Assembly (NCBI GenBank): GCA_905235465.1
Contig: CAJOLP010000014.1
Span: 1-41,093 of the forward strand
DNA length: 41,093 bases
Reading direction: 5' to 3'
Origin: an uncultured Lachnospiraceae bacterium
GTDB taxonomy: Bacteria > Bacillota > Clostridia > Lachnospirales > Lachnospiraceae
The translations under genes were made by a program, and so were the position numbers. This document shows positions 27,453-35,749 of this stretch, piece after piece; position 1 is the first letter of the stretch; each line of letters opens with the position of its first letter. The notes below the pieces were generated by a model, which worked only from the letters and a program-made list of their open reading frames with translations, was not told the origin of the DNA and ran no database searches.

Positions 27453-27507
27453 AGGGGACGGCCCTCACCGCACTTTCGCGGCGGGGGAGCCGCCCCTCTT
27501 TCTTTTA
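27453..27507 (+). terminator. Terminator-like hairpin before the mtlA leader
   Basis: AGGGGacGGCcctcaCCGCactttcGCGGcggggGAGCCgCCCCT followed by ctttctttt. Confidence 0.55.
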
Positions 27508-27558
27508 TATAACAAATGTGTTCCCGGCAGCACGCGTTGGGCCGCTTACATCTAAAAA

Positions 27559-27580
27559 TTGTCACGTTCCTATGTGACAA
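27559..27580. promoter_or_regulatory. Putative MtlR operator upstream of mtlA
   Basis: TTGTCACG-TTCCTA-TGTGACAA; perfect 7-bp arms (TTGTCAC/GTGACAA) in a 22-bp site. Confidence 0.6.
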
Positions 27581-27671
27581 ACTTAATTTTGTAATGATGG
27601 ATATCTGCCCTGAAACGTATTACAGTTAAGTTAGCAACTTATCATGTTTGTAGAAAGGGGAACGAGTAACT

Positions 27672-29549
27672 ATGAAAACTAAAATTCAGTCCTTTGGACG
27701 CTTTCTGAGCGGTATGGTCATGCCGAATATCGGCGCCTTTATCGCCTGGGGACTTATCACAGCTCTCTTCATTGAAACGGGCTGGCTCCCCAACGAAAAG
27801 CTTGCCACCATGGTAAGCCCGATGCTCTCCTATCTGCTTCCCATTCTGATCGCCTATACCGGCGGTAAGATGGTCGGCGGACAGAGAGGCGCTGTCATGG
27901 GCGCGATCGCCTGTGTCGGCGTTGTATGCGGCGCTCCGGATTATCCCATGCTGATGGGCGCCATGGTCATGGGTCCTGTCGGCGGCCTCGTCATCAAGAA
28001 ATTTGACCAGGCTGTGGAAGGCAAGATCCCGAACGGTTTCGAGATGCTGGTCAACAACTTCTCGATCGGTATTCTGGGCATGCTCCTGGCCATCGTCGGA
28101 TTCTATCTGATCGGCCCGTTCATGGCAGGCGTTCTGATCTTCCTGTCAGGTGGTGTCGATATCCTGGTCAGCCACGGACTTCTCCCTCTGGTCTCTATCT
28201 TCGTAGAGCCCGCAAAGGTGCTGTTCCTGAACAACGCGATCAACCACGGCATCTTCACACCTCTTGGCGCGCAGCAGGTCGAGACGGCAGGAAAGTCCAT
28301 CTTCTATATGATCGAGACCAACCCCGGCCCCGGCGCAGGCGTTCTGCTTGCCTACTGGCTGTTTGCGAAGGACAGGGCGACCAAGGATTCCGCTCCCGGC
28401 GCTCTGATCGTGCACGTGCTCGGCGGTATTCACGAGATTTCCTTCCCTTACATCCTGATGAACCCCATCCTTCTGCTGGCCACCATCGGCGGCAGCATGG
28501 CTGCGATGTTCTACAATGTAATCTTTAATGTCGGTCTTGTAAGCCCTGCTTCTCCCGGTTCCATTCTGGCTCTGCTTGCAGTCGCTCCCAGAGGTGAGCA
28601 GATCAAGGTTCTGTTCAGTTTCCTGATCGCCACGGGTGTCTCCTTCGTGATCGCGATGCCGATCGTGAAGCTGTCCAACAGCCAGGAAAGCCTTGCGAAA
28701 GCAACAGCGGAAGTCGCCGGCATGAAGGTGGCGTCCTCCGGCATCAACCAGGAGACCATCTATGATCTGAAGGCCCTCAAGAACATCGTGTTCGCGTGCG
28801 ATGCCGGCATGGGCTCCTCCGCTATGGGCGCTTCTGTCCTTAAGAAGAAGCTTCAGGAGGCAGGGATCTCAGACATTGATGTCAAACATTATTCTGTATC
28901 CGAAGTTCCGGACGGCGTGTCCTTCGTTGTCTGCCATCAGGATCTGGCGGACCGCGCGAAAAAGTCCGCGCCGAACGCCAGGATCGTCACCATCAGCAAC
29001 TTCATGAACGCTCCTCAGTACGACGAGATCGTATCGGAGATCAAAGCTGCCAGAGAGGCTGCTCCGGAGGCCAAAAAGGCCGACGCGGCACCTGCAGCGC
29101 CCGCCGCTGAGGAGAAAAAGGCCGGTGAGAGCGACGTCCTCGTCAAGAAGAACATCATTCTCAACAACAAGTCAGTCTCCAAGGAAGAGGCGATCCGCGC
29201 GATCGGCAAGCTTCTGGTGGATGACGGCTACGTCACAGAAAAGTATGTGGACGGCATGATCGAGAAGGAAGATGTCTTCAACACCGCGATCGGCAACAAC
29301 CTGGCGATCCCTCACGGCATTGAGAGCGTCATCGGCGAGATCAAAAAGCCCGGTCTTGCGATCATGACCTATCCGGACGGCGTCGACTGGGGCGATGGCG
29401 AGACCGTCAAACTGGTGATCGCTGTTGCGTCTGCCGGTGATGATCATGTTGAGATCCTCGGCAAGATCGCTACGACCTGCGAGAGCGAAGAAGCTGTCGA
29501 TGAGATCCTCAAGAAGTCCGTGGATGAGATTTACGACCTGTTCAAATAA
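27672..29549 (+). CDS. mtlA: PTS mannitol transporter subunit IICBA
   Basis: MKTKIQSFGRFLSGMVMPNIGAFIAWGLITALFI, GGIHEISFPYILMNP, EIIB active-site loop VFACDAGMGSSAMGAS, Ala/Lys linker and C-terminal EIIA (NNLAIPHGIES). Confidence 0.96.
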   Translation: MKTKIQSFGRFLSGMVMPNIGAFIAWGLITALFIETGWLPNEKLATMVSPMLSYLLPILIAYTGGKMVGGQRGAVMGAIACVGVVCGAPDYPMLMGAMVMGPVGGLVIKKFDQAVEGKIPNGFEMLVNNFSIGILGMLLAIVGFYLIGPFMAGVLIFLSGGVDILVSHGLLPLVSIFVEPAKVLFLNNAINHGIFTPLGAQQVETAGKSIFYMIETNPGPGAGVLLAYWLFAKDRATKDSAPGALIVHVLGGIHEISFPYILMNPILLLATIGGSMAAMFYNVIFNVGLVSPASPGSILALLAVAPRGEQIKVLFSFLIATGVSFVIAMPIVKLSNSQESLAKATAEVAGMKVASSGINQETIYDLKALKNIVFACDAGMGSSAMGASVLKKKLQEAGISDIDVKHYSVSEVPDGVSFVVCHQDLADRAKKSAPNARIVTISNFMNAPQYDEIVSEIKAAREAAPEAKKADAAPAAPAAEEKKAGESDVLVKKNIILNNKSVSKEEAIRAIGKLLVDDGYVTEKYVDGMIEKEDVFNTAIGNNLAIPHGIESVIGEIKKPGLAIMTYPDGVDWGDGETVKLVIAVASAGDDHVEILGKIATTCESEEAVDEILKKSVDEIYDLFK

Positions 29550-29620
29550 GAGACAGGGCTGCATCGAACATTAACGCAGTGAACAACTATTGAATACACA
29601 GCAATAGAAGGAGAACATCC

Positions 29621-30775
29621 ATGAAAAAAGCAGTACATTTCGGAGCCGGCAAGATCGGCAGAGGTTTTATCGCAGAACTTTTGCATGACAGCGGGTACGA
29701 GATCGTCTTCGCGGATGTCGTGGACGCCCTTGTCGATATCGTCAACAAGGATCACGAATATCCGCTCTTCCTCATCGATCACGATTACGAAGAGAAGATC
29801 ATCGACCATGTCATCGCTTATTCCAACATCAAAGAACCCGAGAAGATCATTGACGCCATCTGTGAGGCGGAGGTGATCACGACTTCCGTCATGGCGACCA
29901 ATCTGGACAAGATCGCTCCTCTCCTGACTCAGGGCCTCAAAAAGAGGCTCGAGCAGGGCGGCGGCAAGGTGACTGTTATGGCCTGCGAAAACGCCATCAT
30001 GGGCACCGACATCCTCAAGGAAGCCATGATCGATACCGGTATTTTGACCAAAGAACAGATCGACGAGATCGGCGTCTATCCCAACACGGCTGTGGACCGC
30101 ATGGTATTTGGCGGTGTGCACAACGGCAAGGAAGGCATTGAGATCGGCGACGCGTACGAGCTGGCCATAGAGAGAGGGAAACTGATCGATCCCGATTCCG
30201 AGCCGATCAAGGGCGCGGAATACGTGGATGACCTGATGATGTATCTGCAGCGCAAGATCTACATCATCAACTGCGGACACGCCATCGCGGGCTACTACGG
30301 CCGCGCGCTCAAGGGTTATGACATCGTGCAGGACGCTCTGAACGACCCCGAGCTGATCGTGGATATCCGCGGCGCGATGCTCGAATCCGCTGCCGCGCTT
30401 GAGCGCAAGTACGGCTTTGCGCACGAGGACCTCGTGGATTATATGGAGACCATGATGATCAAGCGGTTCACCACACCCGGTGTCGTGGACCCCATCGCGC
30501 GCGTCTCCCGCGAGCCCATCCGCAAGATCTCCCCGAACGACCGGATCATGGGCCCCGCCAACCAGTGTGAAGATTTCGGTCTTCCCAATGACCACCTTCT
30601 CAAGGGTGTCGCCTGCGCGCTCAAGTTCGTGCAGGAGGATGATCCGCAGGCAGTAGAACTCCAGAAATTCATCGCCGACAACGGCGTGGAGGACGCGATC
30701 ATGAAGTACACCGGCGTTTCCAGAGGAAGCCGCATGTACAATGTCATCCTGGAGGAGTACAACAAACTTAGCTGA
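29621..30775 (+). CDS. mtlD: Mannitol-1-phosphate 5-dehydrogenase
   Basis: MKKAVHFGAGKIGRGFIAELLHDSGYEIVFADV Rossmann motif; YIINCGHAIAGYYG; directly downstream of mtlA. Confidence 0.96.
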   Translation: MKKAVHFGAGKIGRGFIAELLHDSGYEIVFADVVDALVDIVNKDHEYPLFLIDHDYEEKIIDHVIAYSNIKEPEKIIDAICEAEVITTSVMATNLDKIAPLLTQGLKKRLEQGGGKVTVMACENAIMGTDILKEAMIDTGILTKEQIDEIGVYPNTAVDRMVFGGVHNGKEGIEIGDAYELAIERGKLIDPDSEPIKGAEYVDDLMMYLQRKIYIINCGHAIAGYYGRALKGYDIVQDALNDPELIVDIRGAMLESAAALERKYGFAHEDLVDYMETMMIKRFTTPGVVDPIARVSREPIRKISPNDRIMGPANQCEDFGLPNDHLLKGVACALKFVQEDDPQAVELQKFIADNGVEDAIMKYTGVSRGSRMYNVILEEYNKLS

Positions 30776-30804
30776 ATCGACTGAGTCTTTGTTCTTTTAA
30801 AGCG

Positions 30805-30842
30805 CAAGAGGCTGCGGCATCCGCCGCAGCCTCTTGTTTCTT
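30805..30842. terminator. Bidirectional rho-independent terminator between convergent mtlD and the GDPD gene
   Basis: Perfect 14-bp stem CAAGAGGCTGCGGC-atcc-GCCGCAGCCTCTTG followed by tttcttt. Confidence 0.85.
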
Positions 30843-30861
30843 TATGCTTTTATCTGTTCTC

Positions 30862-32760
30862 TTACTGGTCCATGTGCTGAAGCTCATGCCTAAGGACCTG
30901 GTAGATGCGCCAGAAGCCTCCGCGGTAGTCCGCCTTGGACAGCTCATGGAGGACCATGTTCGGGTCATCCGTCCCTATGATATCAACGCCGCAGCTCACC
31001 ATATACTGTATCTCCTGAGGATCATCCGCTGTCCAGCAGCTCACCTCCATGCCGGCCTCATGCACCGCGTGCACCAGATCAGGGTTCACGCCGCTCAGTT
31101 CGATGGAAAGATCGGTCGCGTCGTCCACATCCGCATAGGACTCGAAAGCCTGCAGCACCGCGTGCGCCGTACTGATGGTAGGGTCCAGAAGATGCATCTT
31201 CTTGATCGCCGAGCTGTAAATACTGATGACCATGACGTTGTCATGCATCCCCGTCTTATTCACGGTCTTGAGGATCTCCTCTTCCATATTCTTCTCGTGC
31301 CCGTTGAGCTTGATATCGATCTCCACATTCACGTCATTCTCTTTGGCCAGCCGCAGCACTTCCTCCAGGGTCGCGTAATGGACATGCTCATACGCGCCGG
31401 GCAGCGTATCCAGCATTTCGATCTGTTCCAGCTCATCATAAGTCAGTTCATAGATCTTCTTTTTGACGCCGGTCAGGCGCTCTATGGAAATATCGTGGGA
31501 GATGACAAGTACGCCGTCCGCTGTCTGCTGCACATCCAGCTCGATCCACGAGACATACTCTGAGATCGCCAGTTCAAAGGCGGGCATCGTATTTTCCGGC
31601 GCGTTCACGTTGTCGCCCCGATGCGCGCACACCTCGGGTATATCCAGATCATCTGTCAGATAGGAACATGTCCTCACGATATTGAAGCCGTAGGTGGTAA
31701 AAAGCAGAATGGACAGACCGATAAAGCTAAGGGCCACCTCCCTTTTGTGACTGTCCACCGTCCTGAAGTTATCCGGCGACAGGCTCGTGATCATCTCGTC
31801 TTCCTCAACATACCTAAAGAACAGCACGGTAAAACCCGCATTGTTGATCGCGGGAAGCGTGATGACGCTGACCAGGTGCTTGAAGATATTGAGGCTCGTC
31901 CCCAAATTGCCGGACGAAACTATATCCGACGCTTTTCCGAATATATGGGAAAGCAGGTCAAATCCATTCACAATGATGATGGAAGTGGCGGAATTGATCA
32001 GTACGGTCACCAGGAGATTGAGGGTAAGCAGGTATAAGATCGTTTTGATGGCATTTCTTTTGCCGATATTCCATGCCTGTTTACAGCTTGCAAAAAAGTT
32101 CTTGTCCGTCAGTACATAAACATTGATCGTAAACAGCAGGGCCAGAACGACGATGAGCATGATCAGATAGACGATCGTAAACAGCCCGTTATACAGCGCA
32201 TTTGCATGGATGGCCTGCATGATAAAGCTCGGAATGGAGATCTTAAAGGAGGAGTTGGACAGGACGATCACCTTTGTCAGAGGGAAAAGGACAAGCAGGA
32301 AGATCAGCATCAGCCAGTTGACGGGATTGAGCGTCTTTTTACAGATCCGCCATCCGGCTCTGAACATGCTCAGAATATCCGTCTTTCGCCCGATCTGCGC
32401 CATGGAAAACGCGTGCAAAAGACCCGCGATCTCAAAAAGGGCGACAAATGTCATGCTGATCAGATAGAGCAGCAAAATGATAATGGACCACGGTTTTGTT
32501 ATGACCGAGAGCAGATTGGAGCTGTCGATGTAGGCCACATTCTCCACCACGGACAAAAGTTTGAACAAATATGTCGTGCAGAGGGAGACCACTGCCAGGG
32601 CGGCCAGCGCGCTCAGGATCGAAAAAGCGGCGATCGTGCCGTAATTCTCAGCGAACAGCACCGATGTCTCTTTGAGGAATTCCCAGAAACTCCGGACAAG
32701 GCAGGAAAGAATATTCTTGATTTTGGTGAAGCTGTTGTTTTCAGATGATGTGGATGCCAT
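30862..32760 (-). CDS. Glycerophosphodiester phosphodiesterase with N-terminal membrane domain
   Basis: N-terminal multi-TM region; C-terminal VCAHRGDNVNAPENTMPAFELAISEYVSWIELDVQQTADGVLVISHD GDPD motif. Confidence 0.93.
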   Translation of the reverse strand: MASTSSENNSFTKIKNILSCLVRSFWEFLKETSVLFAENYGTIAAFSILSALAALAVVSLCTTYLFKLLSVVENVAYIDSSNLLSVITKPWSIIILLLYLISMTFVALFEIAGLLHAFSMAQIGRKTDILSMFRAGWRICKKTLNPVNWLMLIFLLVLFPLTKVIVLSNSSFKISIPSFIMQAIHANALYNGLFTIVYLIMLIVVLALLFTINVYVLTDKNFFASCKQAWNIGKRNAIKTILYLLTLNLLVTVLINSATSIIIVNGFDLLSHIFGKASDIVSSGNLGTSLNIFKHLVSVITLPAINNAGFTVLFFRYVEEDEMITSLSPDNFRTVDSHKREVALSFIGLSILLFTTYGFNIVRTCSYLTDDLDIPEVCAHRGDNVNAPENTMPAFELAISEYVSWIELDVQQTADGVLVISHDISIERLTGVKKKIYELTYDELEQIEMLDTLPGAYEHVHYATLEEVLRLAKENDVNVEIDIKLNGHEKNMEEEILKTVNKTGMHDNVMVISIYSSAIKKMHLLDPTISTAHAVLQAFESYADVDDATDLSIELSGVNPDLVHAVHEAGMEVSCWTADDPQEIQYMVSCGVDIIGTDDPNMVLHELSKADYRGGFWRIYQVLRHELQHMDQ

Positions 32761-32889
32761 TGCTCAATTACCCGTTCAAAAAATGAATCTGCCAAAATGA
32801 TCATGATACTGATGGATCATGGATACTGATGTATTAACTATACTCACTTTTCCCATTATCTTCAATGACAAACGAAAAACCTGATATAT

Positions 32890-33633
32890 TCACGCTCTGC
32901 GCACCGCTTTTTCGTGTGCCGCCATCTCAAACCGGTCATCCAGCGGCTCCAGTTCACAATGTCCGTATTTGGTCACCAGCGCCGTCCTGAGGATCTCGTC
33001 GCAGAACTCAGGATTTCCCGGCAGCACGGGTCCGTGGCTGTAGGTTCCGAACACATTCCCGGCGCGGACCCCTTCCGTCCCGTCCTGTCCGTTGTTTCCA
33101 TAGCCCCTTAGGACTTTTCCCAGAGGCTTTACGCCGCTGCCGAGCCTGGTCATGCCGCTGTGATTCTCGAATCCGGCGACGATACTTCCCCCGGATTCCT
33201 CCCCCAGGCGGAACGCGTAGTTGCCGATCATCCGCGTCGGACCGCCCACTGTGCACAGATCCACGGCGCCGATGAATTCGCACCGCACGCCGTCCGCCGT
33301 CTCATAGTAGTGGCCCATCATCTGATATCCGCCGCAGATGCACAGAAACGTCTTCCCGTCCCCTACGGCCGCCCTGATCTCCTGCGCCATGCCTTTCCCC
33401 AGGTCCTCCAGCAGGATCTCCTGCTCAAAATCCTGACCGCCGCCGATAAAGAACAGGTCATACTGCGCCAGCGACCGGCCGGCAGCGCCCTGCCGCACGG
33501 AGCCTATGCCGAGCTCATCCACATAATAATCTATCCCGCGCCAATGAAGGCGCCTGGTCATGCACCGGATGTTGCCCCTGTCCCCGTAGAGATTGAGCAC
33601 TTCCGGGTATAAATGCGCAATGCGAAGTTCCAT
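32890..33633 (-). CDS. gatD: Type 1 glutamine amidotransferase, lipid II isoglutaminyl synthase subunit GatD
   Basis: MELRIAHLYPEVLNLYGDRGNIRCMTRRLHWRGI, FIGGGQDFEQ, FLCICGGYQMMG nucleophile; start after ggaggggac; immediately follows murT. Confidence 0.9.
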   Translation of the reverse strand: MELRIAHLYPEVLNLYGDRGNIRCMTRRLHWRGIDYYVDELGIGSVRQGAAGRSLAQYDLFFIGGGQDFEQEILLEDLGKGMAQEIRAAVGDGKTFLCICGGYQMMGHYYETADGVRCEFIGAVDLCTVGGPTRMIGNYAFRLGEESGGSIVAGFENHSGMTRLGSGVKPLGKVLRGYGNNGQDGTEGVRAGNVFGTYSHGPVLPGNPEFCDEILRTALVTKYGHCELEPLDDRFEMAAHEKAVRRA

Positions 33634-33660
33634 GGTCTGTGTCCCCTCCACTTCGTATGA

Positions 33661-35085
33661 TCAACCCTTCCAGAACGCGCGGGCTCCGGTCTCCTTCTGC
33701 AGCGCCGCCCTGACTTCCAGCATGGAGGTGTAGTTGGGCAAAATATTGACAGGCCGGTCACTGGCGCGCAGCCAGTCCAAAAGCTCCTGAAGGCTGTGGG
33801 TCTGCACGATCCTGTTCGTCTCTATCCCCGCGTACTTGAGCCGCACGCACAGATCCTCCGCCCGGTCGCCGAAGACGCAGATCTTACCCAGATGCGGGTT
33901 GCCGCACAGTCTCTCGTAATCCACGTCCCAGATCCAGGAAATGTCATGTCCGTCCGCCGTCCTGTCGTTGAGGCACAGGACCAGATGAAAGTCCTGCGTC
34001 ATCGCGTCCTGATAGGCGAGGGACTGATTGCAGCCGGCCGGGTTTTTGACCAGGATCATCCTGATCTGCACGCCGTCCAGCGTGAACTGTTCCTGCCGCC
34101 CGAATCCGTTGACGTGATCGCCCAAAGATCTCAGGCTCTCCTCGGGGGACATCCCTGCCGCCGTGCAGGCGCAAACCGCTGCCGCCGCGTTGTACAGGTT
34201 ATAGACGGCCGGCAGTCCTATCCGGGCCTCATATTCCCCGTCCCGGATCCGCATGCGCACCGTGCTGGAATCCTGCCCCATCTGCTCCACGCGGGTGACC
34301 GCGACGTCCGCTTCGGGACGGCGGTAACCGCAGGAAGGACAGTAAAAACCGCCCAGGTGGGCATATGTGTGGTATTCGTACTGATATTCCGCGCCGCAGC
34401 GGATGCAGCGCCTGGCGTCCGAGACGGCCGTCCCGTCATGAAAGCCCGCGGTGACGGTCCTCCCCGCCGCGCTCTCATCGTCCTCCGCGCAGGCCGAGGC
34501 GTCTATGCCGTAGTAGAGGACGGGGCCGGTGGCCTCAAGGGCAAGGGAAGCGGCCAGGGAATCGTCCGCGTTGAGGCAGAGGATACTGTCCGGCACTTTC
34601 CGGACCGCCTTGCCGATCACCTCCAGCGTGTGCATCACCTCGCCGTACCTGTCCAGCTGATCCCGGAACAGATTCGTCACCACGATCACGGCCGGCTTTA
34701 CCCGGGGCGCCACATACTGCAGCGCCGCCTCGTCACATTCGATCACCGCGTACTTGTGCCTGGGCTTCCCGGTCAGCGTCGCGTCGCACACGAATTCCGC
34801 CGTGATCCCGGACAGCAAATTTGCCCCTGACCGATTGGCCAGAGGCTCCTTTCCCGCCTCCGCGAGCGCGTGCTCGAGAATGCGGCATGTCGTCGTTTTG
34901 CCGTTCGTCCCCGTGACAATGATCGTCTGCACCCCTTCCGAGGCGGACGAAAGAATGTCCGGCGACCAGAACATGGCGGCCTTTCCGGGCAGCGCCGTGC
35001 CCCCTTTTTTCATCACGCGGAGCGCGCCGCGCGCCGCCTTGCAGGTGCTGACCGCAAGGACTTTTCTAAGTACATTCGTTCCCAT
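33661..35085 (-). CDS. murT: Mur ligase family protein, lipid II isoglutaminyl synthase subunit MurT
   Basis: TIIVTGTNGKTTTCRILEHAL P-loop, NLFRDQLDRYGE, four-Cys ribbon CIRCG...CPSCG, C-terminal DUF1727-like LPNYTSMLEVRAAL. Confidence 0.92.
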   Translation of the reverse strand: MGTNVLRKVLAVSTCKAARGALRVMKKGGTALPGKAAMFWSPDILSSASEGVQTIIVTGTNGKTTTCRILEHALAEAGKEPLANRSGANLLSGITAEFVCDATLTGKPRHKYAVIECDEAALQYVAPRVKPAVIVVTNLFRDQLDRYGEVMHTLEVIGKAVRKVPDSILCLNADDSLAASLALEATGPVLYYGIDASACAEDDESAAGRTVTAGFHDGTAVSDARRCIRCGAEYQYEYHTYAHLGGFYCPSCGYRRPEADVAVTRVEQMGQDSSTVRMRIRDGEYEARIGLPAVYNLYNAAAAVCACTAAGMSPEESLRSLGDHVNGFGRQEQFTLDGVQIRMILVKNPAGCNQSLAYQDAMTQDFHLVLCLNDRTADGHDISWIWDVDYERLCGNPHLGKICVFGDRAEDLCVRLKYAGIETNRIVQTHSLQELLDWLRASDRPVNILPNYTSMLEVRAALQKETGARAFWKG

Positions 35086-35134
35086 TTTATCCTGTCATCC
35101 CGGCGTGATCCTTATGGTGCCGCGTTTAAGTATT

Positions 35135-35749
35135 TCACTCCATCTGAGCCTCGCGTATGATCTCCAGGGCGATCTCCCTTTTGGCGACGCATCTGTCCAT
35201 GGCCTGGCGCTCGAGATAATAGTGCGCCTCCTCCTCTGTCATTCCCCGTCTCTCTATCAAAAGACACTTGGCCTTCGAGATATTGCTCGATTCGCTCAGC
35301 TTCGTGCGGAGCCGCACCACCTCATCCTCGCAGGCGTTCATGTTGCGGCGGATCGCCAGCATATAGCGGACGGATTCCGACAGGATCTGCACCTGCGCCG
35401 GCAGGGACAGCACGAGGATCTGCTCGTTTCTGCACCGGTAGGCGGTCTGCTCATAATTGTCCCTGCGCACCATCAGAATCGTCTGCAGACGGCTGTTCCG
35501 GATGGCCAGATCCAGGACCTTCTCGATCCCGGTCTCGTCCTGCAGCGGGAGCTTCATGATCAGCAGATCCACGGGCTCCCCGCCGGCGTAGGAGGAGACC
35601 TTCTGCCGCACGGCCGAAATAGTATAAGCCTGCGAGATCATGAGCTCCTCGGGAGGCGCCACGCCGCGCAAAGCGCTTTTGATCGCTCTGATGCCCTCCT
35701 CGTTCCCGGCCGCGGCCAGGACACGGCAGACTTTAAAACTCTTTTTCAT
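35135..35749 (-). CDS. ANTAR domain-containing regulator with degenerate receiver-like N-terminus
   Basis: C-terminal SNISKAKCLLIERRGMTEEEAHYYLERQAMDRCVAKREIALEII is an ANTAR signature; N-terminal 120 aa resemble a receiver fold without its catalytic residues. Confidence 0.85.
   Translation of the reverse strand: MKKSFKVCRVLAAAGNEEGIRAIKSALRGVAPPEELMISQAYTISAVRQKVSSYAGGEPVDLLIMKLPLQDETGIEKVLDLAIRNSRLQTILMVRRDNYEQTAYRCRNEQILVLSLPAQVQILSESVRYMLAIRRNMNACEDEVVRLRTKLSESSNISKAKCLLIERRGMTEEEAHYYLERQAMDRCVAKREIALEIIREAQME

Noticed and set aside
27611-27625. Possible CcpA cre site (TGAAACGTATTACA) upstream of mtlA
   Set aside because: Spacing within the TGNAANCG half is off by one and the central CG is misplaced relative to the cre consensus; too weak to annotate.
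33796-34830. 344-aa plus-strand ORF antisense to murT
   Set aside because: Shadow ORF; murT has clear P-loop and ribbon motifs on the minus strand.
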